64,000 bases of DNA from Flaveria trinervia (Eukaryota; Streptophyta; Magnoliopsida; Asterales; Asteraceae), in contig CM046442.1 of assembly GCA_025506515.1 (NCBI GenBank), forward strand, positions 111,403,491 through 111,467,490, given 5' to 3'. The translations under genes were made by a program, and so were the position numbers. The stretch's first letter is position 1. Each line of letters starts with the position of its first letter. Positions 21,158 through 32,924 of the stretch are shown in pieces. Below the pieces are notes generated by a model. That model was not told where the DNA came from, made no database searches, and saw nothing but the letters and a program-made list of their open reading frames with translations.

Positions 21158-21886
21158 TTAAGGTTTTGAAAGATTAACATTAGCAGTCCTTTTAGATTCA
21201 GATTTGACTTTGTTTGACTCGGAATTTATATTAACCTTTTCAAATTCTTTTTCCAGATTAACACAAGGCATTTTACCCTTTGCCTTTGAAGTGGACTTCT
21301 TTTGTTTTGTTCCAGATTCAATTGATAAACATGAGGAATCTGGATCACTAACAAGAGGAGTAGACACCACATGATCCTTGATGGGGTTGTTATTTATTGG
21401 TCTACTCTTAGTGTTCATCAAGGTCTCAGGTGGTGGTGGAACCACTTTATAACCTAAACCCTCCCCGTTGTTACGCTCTCTCACTAAGTGTTGGACAATG
21501 TGTGATGAACTTGTCCAACTGTGCAGTTTTTGCTTTAATGAGTTTACTTCTACTTCTAAAACTACCTTTTGCTTCTTAGTGTCTTCTAGGGAGTTAAGAT
21601 AGTACCTAATGTCATTAGCTTGGTTAAATGCAACTACTTCAGTTTCCCTAAGCTGTTTAGTCAAAAGGTCTATCTTTTCTTGGTAACTATGCTCATTTTG
21701 TTTTAAAACTCTATTAGCCTCAGTGCACTGTTGCAAATCCTTTACTAAGTTATCATTATGATCTAATAACCTAGCGAATTTCTCATCTATGCCATCTCTA
21801 AAAGTATCACAATCAGAACAAGCATGATTTTTAAACAGTTGGTCAGTGGTACTTACCTGAGGAGGTTCAGAAGAGTTAGCCATCAA
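21158..21886 (-). pseudogene. Copia-1 gag coiled-coil region
   Basis: 242 open codons. Residues about 25-125 are a heptad-rich, charged coiled coil (for example LLDHNDNLVKDLQQ and KIDLLTKQLRETE). A Ser/Lys-rich part follows (GLGYKVVPPPPET). Long coiled-coil gag is a recognised feature of Sireviruses, in some of which it binds a host dynein light chain; no such binding motif was identified here. Confidence 0.85.
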
Positions 21887-22436
21887 CGCAGCATCAGATG
21901 TCTCTGGTCTGGTGATTCTGTCTTTGCTGTTGAAATCCCTTCTTCAGGCTTGTAGCTGACCTCAGTTGCAGTTGTCTCTTCAATATTTGACATCGCTATC
22001 TCAACTACAATATCTCCCTCACTCGCGGAATCATCATCTAAATCTTCTACACTGGCAATATTAGATTACCCTGGAGAGACAAACCGAAAGCTCCAGTCCT
22101 GTCCTTCATCATCATGAGCGGTCAAGGCTTTTGGATCCTTTCTTGATGAAGTAGAACTGCTAGCTTGCTTGTCTTGACGAGCGAAGGACGAGAATGGGTT
22201 CCCGTACCCAGTCTTCTTTGGCTTCACACATTCTCTCTTGAAGTGCCCCTTTTCTCCATAGTTAAAGCAGGTCACTTTACTATTGTCAAAGCCAAATGTG
22301 GTATCCTTAGTAACAACCAAGTTCTGTCCGGTCTTTTTCACAAACTTCTTCGCCCTTCGGACAACACTAGCTAAGGCCCACATAATGTCCATTTTCTCCA
22401 GCTCCATTTCATCCACCTGCTCGTAGTCCTTATTTG
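21887..22436 (-). pseudogene. Copia-1 gag middle part with a damaged zinc knuckle
   Basis: Open part 22416-22066. The knuckle reads CFNYGEKGHFKREC: the second Cys is now Tyr (Copia-2 has CFNC), so zinc binding should fail. A frameshift near 22440 separates it from the N-terminal gag and a stop near 22066 from the coiled coil. Confidence 0.85.
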
Positions 22437-23447
22437 TCAGATGGTAGTTTCCAATCTTCCAGCAACAAGTCCATCATAAGAATGAACCACTGCTGCAAAA
22501 AGATCCATGTGCTCTCGAGCTACTTCCACAGTCACATTTCCGAGGTTCTCGGTCTTCAGTCTAGTAGCATTCGCTTCAGTTCCAATGTAATGGGTAAAAG
22601 AAGACCCTGATGTTTCTGAACCTGAAGGAGAAGCTTGTGAAGGACCCAATGAGCTAGACACAAATGCATTCTGAAGAGGTTCTCCAGACGTCTTAGCTTG
22701 AGGCGTGGCATTGTACAAAGCTGGATTCTGAGTGTGCGAAGACTTCTGAGCTCTATACTTCATCCTAAGTGCTTCTTCTCGCAGCTTTAGAATGAAGTCA
22801 TTGATATCCAACTTTGCCAGCATCTCATTCTGTCTCAGATTTGACACAAATGAAGCCCGCTTTTCCGGAAATCCGTCTGCAAAATTTGACACCTCTTCTT
22901 TCATGGTAGTAGCAACACCATGTGTATGAATTTCACTCATCAGATGGTAGAATCTATCAATAACATCGTCCAAACTCTTGTTTCCCATTGATGAGAAGTT
23001 GTCAAATTCTTTCTTCAGTTCCTTAGCTTTAATTGCCTTCAGCGAAGCATTCCCGTCGTATCTCTTTTCCAGCTCATCCCACAACTTCTTGGCCTGCTTA
23101 TTCTCCGAGTACTGGTGGAAAATATCTTTAGGAATAGACTGTGTAATCAATGCATAAACTCTCTTATCTGCATTATACTTAACTTTTTGAGCATCAGTCA
23201 TCCCTCCTAAAGTATGCTTTACCCCGTCTGCTCCCACCGGCATACTATACCCAATCTCGATAGCTTCCCACAAATTTGGATCCACTCCATTGAGGTAGAT
23301 CTCAAAACGTTGTTTCCAGTGGGGAAACTCATCTAACGTTAAGAGTTTTGGTGGTTTATTATGATTCCCCACCTCACTCTCAAGCAACAGTAGGTTCTGG
23401 ATCCTTGAGTCCTTGCCGATAGTAAAAGCTGACATCTGATCTTCCAT
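22437..23447 (-). pseudogene. Copia-1 gag N-terminal domain
   Basis: 336 open codons from the ATG at 23447 (MEDQMSAF), the same start as in Copia-2. Motifs of Copia gag (UBN2/DUF4219 type): LLTLDEFPHWKQRFEIYL, LWEAIEIGY, ALITQSIPKDIFHQ, LKKEFDNFSSMG. It forms the particle shell. It ends at a frameshift caused by one missing base compared with Copia-2. Confidence 0.9.
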
Positions 23448-23942
23448 CTCGATTAACTTTTAAGTATACTAAACAAGCTGTCAAACTGGTGCGACTGGGT
23501 GATGCGAATGGGCTATCCGTGTGAATGAACTATGCGATTGGTTCAATTGTGCGGCTGAACTAAGCGATTGGTTCAGTTGTGCGAATGAAGCTGATGCGTA
23601 TGAACACTACGAACGGATGGTTCAGTCGTACGAATGGAGATGCGACTCAGTCCAATCGTGCATCTGGTGTATGCGAATGAAGTCCAGTCGTGCAAATGGC
23701 TCACTCGTGCGACTGAAGCTGCTGTTTTGCAAAAATTTCTGGGTTAAACGTGTTTTAGCCGTAAAAATTCGAAATTTCGCAAACCCTAATCGCCTAAGGC
23801 CATAGAAACCGAAACTTGATGAGCAGGGAAGGTCCAAGACAACTTTTGACACAAAAGATTGCGTTTTTAGTGTAAAAACACAATTTTTTATCAATCTTGA
23901 TTGAATCACACGTAATCAAGTACCAATGGCTCTGATACCACT
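23448..23942 (-). promoter_or_regulatory. Copia-1 leader and primer-binding site
   Basis: The primer-binding site TGGTATCAGAGCC is on the - strand at 23940-23928, two bases inside the 5' LTR. The leader, about 495 bp, carries another palindrome array at 23484-23725 (CAGTCGTGCGA, CAATCG and similar). No gene. Confidence 0.9.
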
Positions 23943-24666
23943 TGTTAGGACCTGGTATTTGAATGAAATACCGAATGATTAATGTGTAGACCAAACCAAA
24001 TAGTGCGGAATCCTATTTGATTGGCGATCCAATCAGTGACAACGCAAGTAGAATCAATAAAGTATTGAATCAAACGTTAAGAATCGATTAGGAATCGATC
24101 TACTGCATTCTATGAACTTGGAGTATCAACTTGGAGGCTTCTAGACGGATAGGGTACGTTTGGAGTTGAAATAGAATGAATGCTCTCTTTTTTCCATGAA
24201 TTGGGTTGTATTTATAGGTTAGTCTTGTTCATTAGTGCGACTGAACCATTAGTATGGTTCAGTCACCATGCTGTTGATTCATCCGCATGACTGAGTGTTC
24301 AGTCGTACGACTGAGCCAATCTTATGTTACAATCATACGACTGATCCAGTCTCCTGGTTCAGTCGTGCGACTGAGTCATTCATATGAAGTTATTCATGCG
24401 TATGGTCCATTCACATGGGCCATTCGCATGAGAACTTCATTTTGTTAAGTTGGAATGTACTAATTAATATAACATTATGTGTAACAATTCAAACAACCAC
24501 AAACCTAATTAATCAATTCAACATCGACTCATTAATGAAATATTAAACATTATAAATAACAAACAACCAATATCATTTCATTAATCATTCCAAACATTAC
24601 ATCAGAATCAGACAAACAAGATCTATTACATTCATATCATGATCTAGGGACATACATGTATCAACA
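23943..24666 (-). repeat. Copia-1 5' LTR
   Basis: 724 bp, TGTTAGGACC to TATCAACA on the + strand. The promoter on the - strand is TATAAATA (complement at 24209-24216), with the palindrome array 24228-24432 upstream of it. One palindrome is shortened here compared with the 3' LTR. Confidence 0.95.
24209..24216 (-). promoter_or_regulatory. Copia-1 TATA box
   Basis: TATAAATA on the - strand, in identical context in all complete Copia LTRs here (12675-12682, 37075-37082, 50474-50481, 63771-63778). Transcription would start about 30 bp lower in coordinate. Confidence 0.75.
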
Positions 24667-25500
24667 TTTACCTCTGTGCGTGAAGTCGAGTTAAAATTGA
24701 CTTGATACTGGGAGCAAACCCCGTGGCTAAGTCACCATATCGGCCTGCACCATCAGAAATGCAAGAACTCTCTAGTCAACTTCAAGAGTTATCCGAGAGG
24801 GCTTCATTCGTCCTAGTTCTTCTCCTTGGGGTGCATCTGTTCTTTTCATAAAGAAGAAAGATGGATCGTTTCGTATGTACATCAACTATCGTGAGCTTAA
24901 CAAGCTTACCATCAAGAACCGTTATCCTCTTCCTCGTATCGACGACTTGTTTGATCAACTTCAAAGAGCTGCTATGTTCTCAAAGATTGATCTACGTTCT
25001 AGATATAACCAACTACGAGTTCATGATGATGATATCCCAAAGACCGCGTTCCGTACTCGTTATGGGCACTATGAGTTCATGGTCAAGCCTTTTGGTTTAA
25101 CCAATGCTCCTGCTGTTTCATGGATCTCATGAACCGAGTATGCAAGCCTTATCTAGACAAGTTTGTGATCGTCTTCGTTGATGACATACTTATCTACTCC
25201 AAGTCCAACATTGAGCATGAACTACATTTGCGACAAGTTCTTGAGTTGTTGAAGAAAGAGCAATTGTACGCGAAGTTCTCGAAGTGTGACTTCTGGCTCG
25301 AGGAAGGTCAAATTCTAGGACACGTGGTGAATAGCCAAGGAATTCACGTTGATCCTGCAAAGGTGGAAGCTGTGAAGAATTGGTGTGTTCCTACAACTCC
25401 TACTGAAGTTCTTTCTTTCTTGGTCTTGCTGGTTATTATCAGCGATTCATTGCCAACTTCTCGAGGATGGCGAAACTGCTCACGTCTTTGACTCAAAAGA
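24667..25500 (+). pseudogene. Gypsy-2 reverse transcriptase, after the Copia-1 insertion
   Basis: Starts with the target duplication TTTAC (24667-24671) and continues the gene interrupted at 12409. Motifs: RPSSSPWGAS-like start (frameshifted, about 24800), YRELNKLTIKNRYPLPRIDD, DLRSRYNQL (Gly of the usual SGY changed to Arg), FRTRYGHYEFM, then in a new frame FVDDILIYSK with both catalytic Asp. Breaks are near 25110 and 25420. Confidence 0.88.
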
Positions 25501-26000
25501 ATAAACCTTCGAGTGGGGTTCCGAGCAAGAAGAATCTTTTGAAGCGTTAAAGCATAAACTGTGCAATGCTCCTATCTTGACCCTCCCCGATGGAAATGAT
25601 GATTTCACCTGTATTGTGATGTATCTAAACAAGGCCTTGGTTGTGTTCTCATGCAACGAGGAAAGGTCATAGCTTATGCATCAAGACAATTGAAGGTCCA
25701 TGAGGTGAATACACAACACATGATCTCTAGCTTGGGGATGTCGTTTTTGCCTTGAAGATTTGGAGACATTACCTGTATGGTACTCAATGCATTGTCTACA
25801 CCGATCATAAAAGCCTTCAACACGTCTTTAATCAAAAACATCTCAATATGAGACAACGTCGTTGGGTGGAGTTGATTAGTGACTACGATTGTGACATTCA
25901 ATACCATCCTCCTAAGGGAAATGTTGTAGCCGACACTCTAAGTCGAAAGAGTCACAACAAGACAATCTCTTTCCAAGAAATTCATGATTGACGACAATGG
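25501..26000 (+). pseudogene. Gypsy-2 RNase H
   Basis: Frameshifted. The open part 25752-25991 shows IWRHYLYGTQCIVYTDHKSL and the NVVADTLSR motif. The upstream YCDVSKQGLGCV-like start near 25615 is in another frame. Confidence 0.85.
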
Positions 26001-27516
26001 TTTGACACGTTGAGTGAGTTTGATACTGAGATTCGACTAGATGTCAACGAGACTACTGTGTTGTTACAAAACCTGAAAATAGATAGTGACATCGAGTCTA
26101 GTATCTAGGACGCTCAACAAATGGTGCAACGAGAAGGAAGAATGAAAGATGAACTGGAGCATAATCTTTTAACCCGATTGGAAACGAAACCCAATGGATT
26201 GATGTACTTCGAAAATCGAAATTGGGTTCCAAATCGTGATAATCTTCATACCTTTATCATGAATGAAGCTCTTCAAACTCGTTATTCTATTCATCCTGGC
26301 TCTGATAAGATGCGCGTGGACCCGCGTGGTCAATATTGGTGGCCTGGAATAAAGAAAGATATAGCAACTTATATAGCTAAGTGCCTCTCGTGTACGAAGG
26401 TTAAAGCTGAACATCAACGTCCAAGTGGATTACTTGAGCAACCTGAGATTCCTTTGTGGAAGTGGGAACACATCCATGGACTTCATAACCAAGCCACCCC
26501 AAACCTCTCGAGGGCATGACAACATATGGGTGATCGTTGACCGATTGACCAAATCGGCACATTTCATACCCATACGCGACACTTAAAAGACATCAAGGTT
26601 GGCTCGTATATATGTTGATGAGATTGTAAGTCGTCATGGGGCACCTCTGCACATCATCTCCGACCAAGAGGCTCGTTTCACTTCACATTTTTGGTCATCT
26701 ATGCAAGAACACTTGGGTACACAACTAGATCTAAGCATAGCTTACCATCCTCAAACTGATGGTCAAACCGAGCAAACGATCAAAACCTTGAAGGATTTGC
26801 TACGCCTGTGTGTCCTTGACTTTAGTGGTGATTGGGATACGCATCAACTGCTCGCGGAATTTTCATATAACAATAGTTATCATTCGAGTATCAAGATGGC
26901 ACCGTTCGAAGCACTTTATGGTCGTAAATGTCGTTCACCGATCTGCTGGACCGACATTGGTGAAAACTTCATCACTGACCCTGAACTTATACAAGAGACG
27001 ACCGATAAAGTTTCTATCATCCGCAAGAACCTTGAAGTGGGAAGAAGTCGACAAAAGAGCTATGTTGATAAGCGACATAAGCCATTGGAATTCCAAGTTG
27101 GGGAGATGGTTCTTCTTAAGGTTTCACCATGGAAAGGTGTGGTTCGCTTTAGAAAGAAGGGTAAAATAGCTCCAAGATTTGTAGGACCTTTCAAAATCCT
27201 GAAAAGGAATGGGAAAGTGGCTTATAAACTGGAACTACCTTCCGACCTTAGTAGAGTTCAACCTGTGTTCCACGTCTCAAATTTGAGAAAGTGCTTGGCT
27301 GATGAAAGTCTGCATGTCCCGTTAGAAGACATCCAGATTGACGGGTCATTGCATTTTGTTGAGAAACCTATGGAAATTATGGATCGCATTATGAAGAAGA
27401 CTAGAACCACAACTACCCCAATTGTCAAGGTTCGTTGGGAGAATAAGCGTGGCGCTGAATTCACTTGGGAGCGTGAAGAGCATATGAAGAAAAAGTACCC
27501 ATTCTTATTCGTATAA
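26001..27516 (+). pseudogene. Gypsy-2 integrase with chromodomain-like tail
   Basis: The zinc domain is in 26121-26519 (TRYSIHPGSDKM, CLSCTKVKAEH). After a frameshift near 26470 and a stop near 26586 comes an open stretch, 26599-27516. The core has SDQEARFT (second Asp) and YHPQTDGQTEQ (Glu), then the GPF motif (FVGPFKIL) and a chromodomain-like end (TPIVKVRWEN, FTWEREEHM). The stop is 46 bp before the 3' LTR. It could once have directed insertion to marked chromatin. Confidence 0.9.
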
Positions 27517-27546
27517 TTTCATTCTAAATTTCGGGATGGAATTCTT

Positions 27547-27561
27547 TTAAGTTGGGGAGAC
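27547..27561 (+). promoter_or_regulatory. Gypsy-2 polypurine tract
   Basis: TTAAGTTGGGGAGAC just before TGTAACATC, the start of the 3' LTR. Confidence 0.8.
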
Positions 27562-27694
27562 TGTAACATCTTGTATTTTTGTTAATTAAAATTTAATTTT
27601 GTTAATTCTTATAAGGTCTATTTATGGTATTTATGAAACTTGGTAGGCTATTTATGTATGATTTCTTGTTTAATTTAAAGTTTCTAAGTTAAAT

Positions 27695-27835
27695 AAATAA
27701 TAATGATGATAACAATAATAATATTAACAATAATAATAATATTGATAATAATAATACTAATAATAATAATGAGATAATACTAACAAAATAATAGTAACAA
27801 TAATAATAATATTGTTAATAATAATAAAAATAATT
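27695..27835. repeat. AAT-rich simple repeat
   Basis: An imperfect (AAT)n tract with interruptions, inside the Gypsy-2 3' LTR. Confidence 0.85.
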
Positions 27836-28654
27836 TGTAAGAGTCACTCAACATAACAATTTTAAAACTTTAAGTAGTTAATGTTTAGGGGGTCATATTG
27901 TCAATTTATAAACTTTAAATTGAAGTTTCAGCATAAAATAAAAGAAATTCAAATTTGAGGGACCAAGTGTGTAATTAATTAAAACCCAAACCCCCTCCCA
28001 TTGTCACCCCCGCGTTTCCGGCGAGCTGCCGGCAGTAGCTCCGGCCACCCCCAAATCAACCTGTAACCTCTGAATTTTTATGCCAAATCGATTCTAATTA
28101 CTCCCCGAAACTGATTGGAACATTTGATGAGATTTAATTCAAGTTAAAGCCGTCGATCGAACTCGGTAACCGTTTGACATTAAAATTCTAACCATTTGAC
28201 ATTCATGACTCAATAATAATCAAATTGATTCAACATACATGATTATCTATCTGTCCTTAATCGATTACAACTATCAATTTCACCTGTAGCACACAAAGAC
28301 TTCACACTTGATTCACTCTCAAGTCACAACGTGCAACTTACTTGAACACCATTCTCTGCACATCAAGATTTGAAATTGATAAGGGGCTTTGGATCTAGTT
28401 TGTCATACGAAGCTATCCGCAAAGTTAATTGAGTTATCATAAATGTTTACATCGAGTTTGCATCTCCTTCGGTTCGAACCTATTCGGGTAAATTACATAC
28501 ATGTATATGCTCGATTAAGCATGGGGAACAAAAGCCCCATGACTACAGGCTCTTACATTAATGAATTCAGGTTCAATTGTGGGGATTGTGGAATTAGGGT
28601 TCAAAAGGAATTGGAGTTTTCTTTTGTTTATGTTTTTAAACTTTTAAAACCAAG

Positions 28655-28740
28655 ATGTATGGTGGTTGAGTCCTTAGTTACTAGTTAAGACATTGCCTTG
28701 TTAAACATGAGGTCCCAGGTTTGAACCCGGGCACCCTAAT
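28655..28740 (+). other. tRNA-related segment, possible SINE head
   Basis: GGTTTGAACCC at 28718-28728 fits a Pol III B box, inside a T-arm-like CCAGG/CCGGG pair. About 50 bases upstream TGGTTGAGTCC resembles a weak A box. The acceptor stem is not convincing, so it is not a tRNA gene. It may be the head of a SINE or chance. Confidence 0.4.
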
Positions 28741-29012
28741 GTTTTATTTTTAAAGGTTTTTAGCCTAAAACAAATTCTAGAAAAATTTTAAAATGTATAA
28801 AAATTATTTTTATAAATTCCAAATATTTTCTATAATTTTTTTCTACGTTTACATAAAAATGTTTTATTTATAAAACATTTTAGCAAAGATTGTTTGAATA
28901 ATTTTCTTATAAAATGGATTTTAATAATAATTAATAAATTATTATTGGTCTAAACGTTTCTTTTCACATAATATGTTTAAATCTTGATTATTTTAAATAA
29001 TTACTCAAATAT

Positions 29013-30962
29013 TGTAACTCCCGGTTATTCTTTTAAAAGAAGAATAAGAAATGAAGAATAAAAGTAGGAATGCAATTTAACCCAAGTTGAGGGGTTAAAA
29101 GAGTCAAAAGGACAAAAGTACAAAAAGTTAGTGTAAAGGTGGGTATGGCCGCCCACCCTCACTTCACATCACCTTTTCCATTTCTGTTCTAGAGAGAGAG
29201 AGAGCCAAAAGCTTACGGGTTTGGAGAAGAAGAAGAAGAAGAGGCTGAATTCAAGGTAAGAATTCGAAGTTTCTTAGTGTTCATGATGGGTTTTGTCTCG
29301 GTTACATACTTATGTGCTTGTGTGTGTGTTTGTGTGTGTGTGTTTGGTGGGTTTCCAGGTGTTTGAACTCATTTGCATATGGGTTAGAAGGAAGATACAC
29401 CAAAAGTTGCACCAGGTGAGTTTCTAGACCCTGGTTTTACTTGTTTTAAACTCTCTTAGGGCTGGAAATGTATTTAAATGATTTCACAATGTTTATGTAT
29501 GTATACCCGTATGTATTATGCATGCTTGATGATATTCCTTAGATGTTCATAGGTTGTTCATGCTTAGAATAGCCTTGATAGGCTTAGAACAAATAGGCTT
29601 GATGTTTTGGTTCGAAAATATCCTAGAAATATGTTGAGCAGAAGGTTCATGCGCCTAAATAAGGCTCATGTGCCTGGAATTGCCTTAGAAATGTTTAAGT
29701 GTAACTCATGCGCCTGAACAGTGGTTCATGCGCATAGAATTTGTAATCGGACGACTAAGTGTAGGGCCATGTGCCCCAATAGTGCCCATATGTCTGAATA
29801 GCCCATGCGTCTGAATAGCCCATACGCCTAGTATCCATGCGTCTGAATAGCCCATGCCCCTAAGTGTCCATGCGTCTGAATGGACCATACGCCCGAATAG
29901 TGTCCATGCATCTAAATAGCTCATGTGCCTAAGTGTTGAAACGGTTAAGTATTGGCTGATGCGCCCACATAGTGATGAAACACCCATACAGGGCTCATGC
30001 GCCTAAATAGTATTGGTGCGCCTAAACACTTAGAATTTTTAGGAAATTTTTTGGGAGTCTGTGCTATTAATGTTTTGACCGAGGTTTGACTAGGGCTTAT
30101 TAATGCTTGATTTCATGCATGATTATGATTGTTTTATGATTGTTCCATACTATTATTATTACTATTAGTGTATGTCTTTACGTGGTGTGCTTATTATCGT
30201 AACGTAAAGTAATACTAATAATAATAAAGAGAAAGAGTAATGAAGAAGAGAAGTGGAACTTAAATAAAACGTTAACAAGTCTTGCAAGCTTATTGGAGGT
30301 GCACGACCATGTTGTCGTTAGCTTAACTGTGATGCGGGTTAGCTACCCTATTATGCACATGGGGCCAGTCAATTGAGATTGGCAGACCTTTACAGCGTAC
30401 CCTAGGTGACTGGGCCAGCCTTGTATACAGTATTTAGAGCCCTTTGAGGGAACAGAGGGCCCATCACCATTTCCCCGCACATATAGTTTAGGGTATTGCT
30501 CATTGGTCCACATAGACAGTGAAAGATAAAGTTAAAAGAGTACAGAATAAACAAGGCATATAGTAAAGAGAATAAGCATTATCTCATTGTATAGTTAATG
30601 CGTGTTCATGTATAAAGAGATGAAATTTCACAAAAAGAGTATTTTCATATATATACCTTACAGAAAGTATTTTATTACTTTTAAAACTAGAAATATTGCT
30701 GAGGATGACACGAGGGTGAAGCTACTCGGCAGAGAAAGACTGACATCCATTAATACTTATTATTGTTGTTGTTTTGTAATGCAATTAAACAATTCTTTTG
30801 TATTCGGTTAAACAATAGTGTATTGCTCAACAACATGTTTTAATGAAATGAATGGCTTTTATTAAAATAATTCTGCTACTTAAGCTTGTAAATTTTATAA
30901 TGTTTAATGTATTTAATGTTGTGAATGACCAACTGTGAGGTCTCCGGGAAAGAGGCCTTACA
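29013..30962 (+). repeat. Gypsy-3 5' LTR
   Basis: 1,950 bp, TGTAACTCCCGG to CCTTACA, the same ends as Gypsy-1. It includes a GT-rich run near 29320-29345 and a motif array at 29640-30030. No gene; ORFs inside are chance. Confidence 0.9.
29640..30030. repeat. Array of CATGCGYCTGAATAG-type motifs in the Gypsy-3 LTR
   Basis: About twenty short units such as CATGCGCCTGAA, CATGCGTCTGAATAG and CATACGCCCGAATAG, spaced 15-25 bp. It sits at the same relative place as the array in the Gypsy-1 LTR and looks like a diverged version of it. Confidence 0.85.
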
Positions 30963-31309
30963 AGTTGGTATCAGAACCAAAGTTTAAGAGAATTGGGTTA
31001 AATAAATTTTTAAAACCTAAACTGAAAATAGGACAATTGGAGGGATGTCAGCCCGAGTAGCTACGTGCCATTAGGTATGTCTTTTCTTAATGTTAATCAG
31101 CATCATGTGAACATGCTATTTGATTTATGTGCTCTTATTAGATTTAGATATTGATTAAGTCAGGATAGGAAATGCTTGGGGTATGAAGAGTAAACTAAGT
31201 GGCTAATCACAACTGGCCACTGTAATTAGGGACTTACTATACTTGACATAAACTGAGTTATTACCTTGAATGACCGCATTAGTGTTTTAATCTTATAGCA
31301 TGTTAGAGG
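30963..31309 (+). promoter_or_regulatory. Gypsy-3 primer-binding site and leader
   Basis: TGGTATCAGAACC at 30966-30978 is one base off the initiator-Met-tRNA primer site. The leader matches that of Gypsy-1, including GTGGCTAATCACAACTGG. Confidence 0.85.
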
Positions 31310-32190
31310 ATGGGTGGACAGAAATCTTCCAAGACTCCTAGAGGCAAAGGCTGTCCACGAGTGACTAGGAGTAGTGCTAAGGCTCCTGAGACCCATGAGA
31401 ACCCTGAGGTTCATGGCCGGAGCGAAGAGAATTAGAATGCTAGCTTGAACGCCTCAGCTAGGGAGGCGATTGCTGATGAAGTACACCAGGTCATGCAGAT
31501 AGTCTTACCGTCTGTGGTGACTGAAGTCATCAGGGCTGTCAGAAGCGAGGAAAGGAAGTAGAAGGAGACTACAAAGGGATCAACGGGCAAGGGAAGCAAA
31601 AGGGAGGAGAAACAACTAGAGCCTGAGACTGTGTTTTCCGATGTGGAGGAGGATGATGTAGTGGGGGTAGCGACCGGAGGGTGCAGTTATGGGGCGTTCC
31701 AAAGGTGTAAGCCCCCGACTTTCGATGGAAATGACAATGTTGCTGCCGCTCACCGCTGGGTGAGAGAGATGGAGGCAATCTTGGAGATCAGTGAGTGCCG
31801 CGAGGACCAAAAGGTGAAGTTCGCGACTCACTCTTTCGTGGATTCAGCGTTGTGTTGGTGGGACAATATGTCCAAGCTGAGGGTACCAGGGCAATCGGAA
31901 GGATGAGGTGGAGTGAACTGAAGAAGTTGGTTGTCAAGGAATTCTGTCCTCACAGGGAACTCGATAAAATCAAGAGGGAGTTCTTGCAGCTTGAAGCGGG
32001 AACCATGACCCACGAGCAGTACACCACTAAATTCAACGAGATGGCGAGGCTGGTGCCAGTTCAGTGATGCCGGTGTCAAGGAAGATCAATAGGTACATCT
32101 AGGGATTGTCGACCAACATTCTCAGGCACCTGATTGCTGCTCAGCCCGGTACCTTTCGATCGGTGGTGGATTTGGCAGGTAGATTGTGTG
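31310..32190 (+). pseudogene. Gypsy-3 gag
   Basis: Starts at ATG 31310 (MGGQKSSK), the match to the Gypsy-1 start at 2710. Stops occur near 31433 and 31558, and frameshifts near 31870 and 32065. The gag-domain pieces at 31631-31906 and 31795-32067 (AAAHRWVREMEA, EFCPHRELDK, YTTKFNEMARLVP) align with Gypsy-1. Confidence 0.85.
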
Positions 32191-32924
32191 ACGAGCCAGA
32201 GTAAACTATGGTGGAGGTGAAGAACATGAGTGGGGATGGTAAGAACTGGAATGGGAAGAGGTTTGGACGTGTTGGTTTCACTCCTAACAACAAAAAGATG
32301 AATGTGGACGACCGTGGGGTGTCGTCAAGATCAAGGCTAAAAACGTGTGATAGATGTGGAAGGGAGCATGCCGGTGAGTGCAGGATGGTAATGAATGTAT
32401 GCTTCATGTGTGGTAAGCCTGGCCATATCGCTAGAGACTGTAGGGTGCTGAAGTGTTATAACTATGGCGGGGAGGGCCACACAACCAAAGACTGTAAGAA
32501 GCCAAGGGCGAAGAGCTCTGGAGTGAATAAGCCGGAGGAAGGAGGGCAGAGGGCAAGTGCTAGAGCATACACCATGAACCGAGAGGAAGCCAGAGCTGAT
32601 CCCGATGTCGTGTCAGGCATGTTTCTAGTAAACCAAACTTGTGCCTCTGTATTGTTTGATTCCGGTGCTAGTAGGAGTTTTATTTCCACTACTTTCTGTG
32701 CTAAGTTGCCAATTATTAGTAGAAATGTCAGTGAACCATTCAATGTAGAAACCACTATTAGTAAGTCCACTAGAATTATTGATGTGATAGAGGACTGTGC
32801 CATAGAACTAGAAGGTCATAGGTTTGCTACTAGGTTACACGTGATGCCCCTGGGTGGATTTCATGTAGTACTAGGGATGGACTAGTTAGCAACCTATGAA
32901 GCAAACATCGTATTTTGCAAAAAG
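32191..32924 (+). pseudogene. Gypsy-3 nucleocapsid and protease
   Basis: Open 32208-32885. One intact knuckle (CFMCGKPGHIARDC) is followed by a damaged one (CYNYGGEGHTTKDC, second Cys to Tyr). The protease has DSGAS near 32661. The GMDW motif ends in a stop: Trp TGG is TAG at 32883. Confidence 0.88.

Larger units (their letters stand above)
12410..24666 (-). mobile_element. Copia-1: Sirevirus-like Ty1/Copia element, 12.3 kb
   Basis: LTRs at 12410-13142 and 23943-24666, target duplication TTTAC (12405-12409 and 24667-24671). The orientation is minus: the primer-binding site adjoins the right LTR and the polypurine tract the left one. Gene order on the - strand is gag with coiled coil, protease, integrase, reverse transcriptase, RNase H, a 2.6-kb spacer and an accessory ORF. 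Integrase before reverse transcriptase marks Copia; the long gag and the extra downstream ORF fit the Sirevirus (SIRE/Maximus) lineage. The LTRs differ by roughly 4-5 percent by eye, so this insertion is older than Gypsy-1. Confidence 0.95.
27562..29012 (+). repeat. Gypsy-2 3' LTR, left part, cut by Gypsy-3
   Basis: Starts TGTAACATCTTG after the polypurine tract. Its last 220 bp match 85-300 of the window, the 5' LTR. At 29012/29013 it is interrupted by Gypsy-3; the last five bases are AATAT. The rest should lie beyond the window. It contains an AAT-rich tract and a tRNA-like segment. Confidence 0.85.

Noticed and set aside
28655..28740. Functional tRNA gene
   Set aside because: Only the B box and T-arm are convincing; no closed acceptor stem or standard anticodon arm could be drawn.
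29706..29987. 93-codon - strand ORF in the Gypsy-3 LTR with repeated His/Gly/Trp-rich phrases
   Set aside because: It is a product of the short-motif array translated in one frame, not a protein family.
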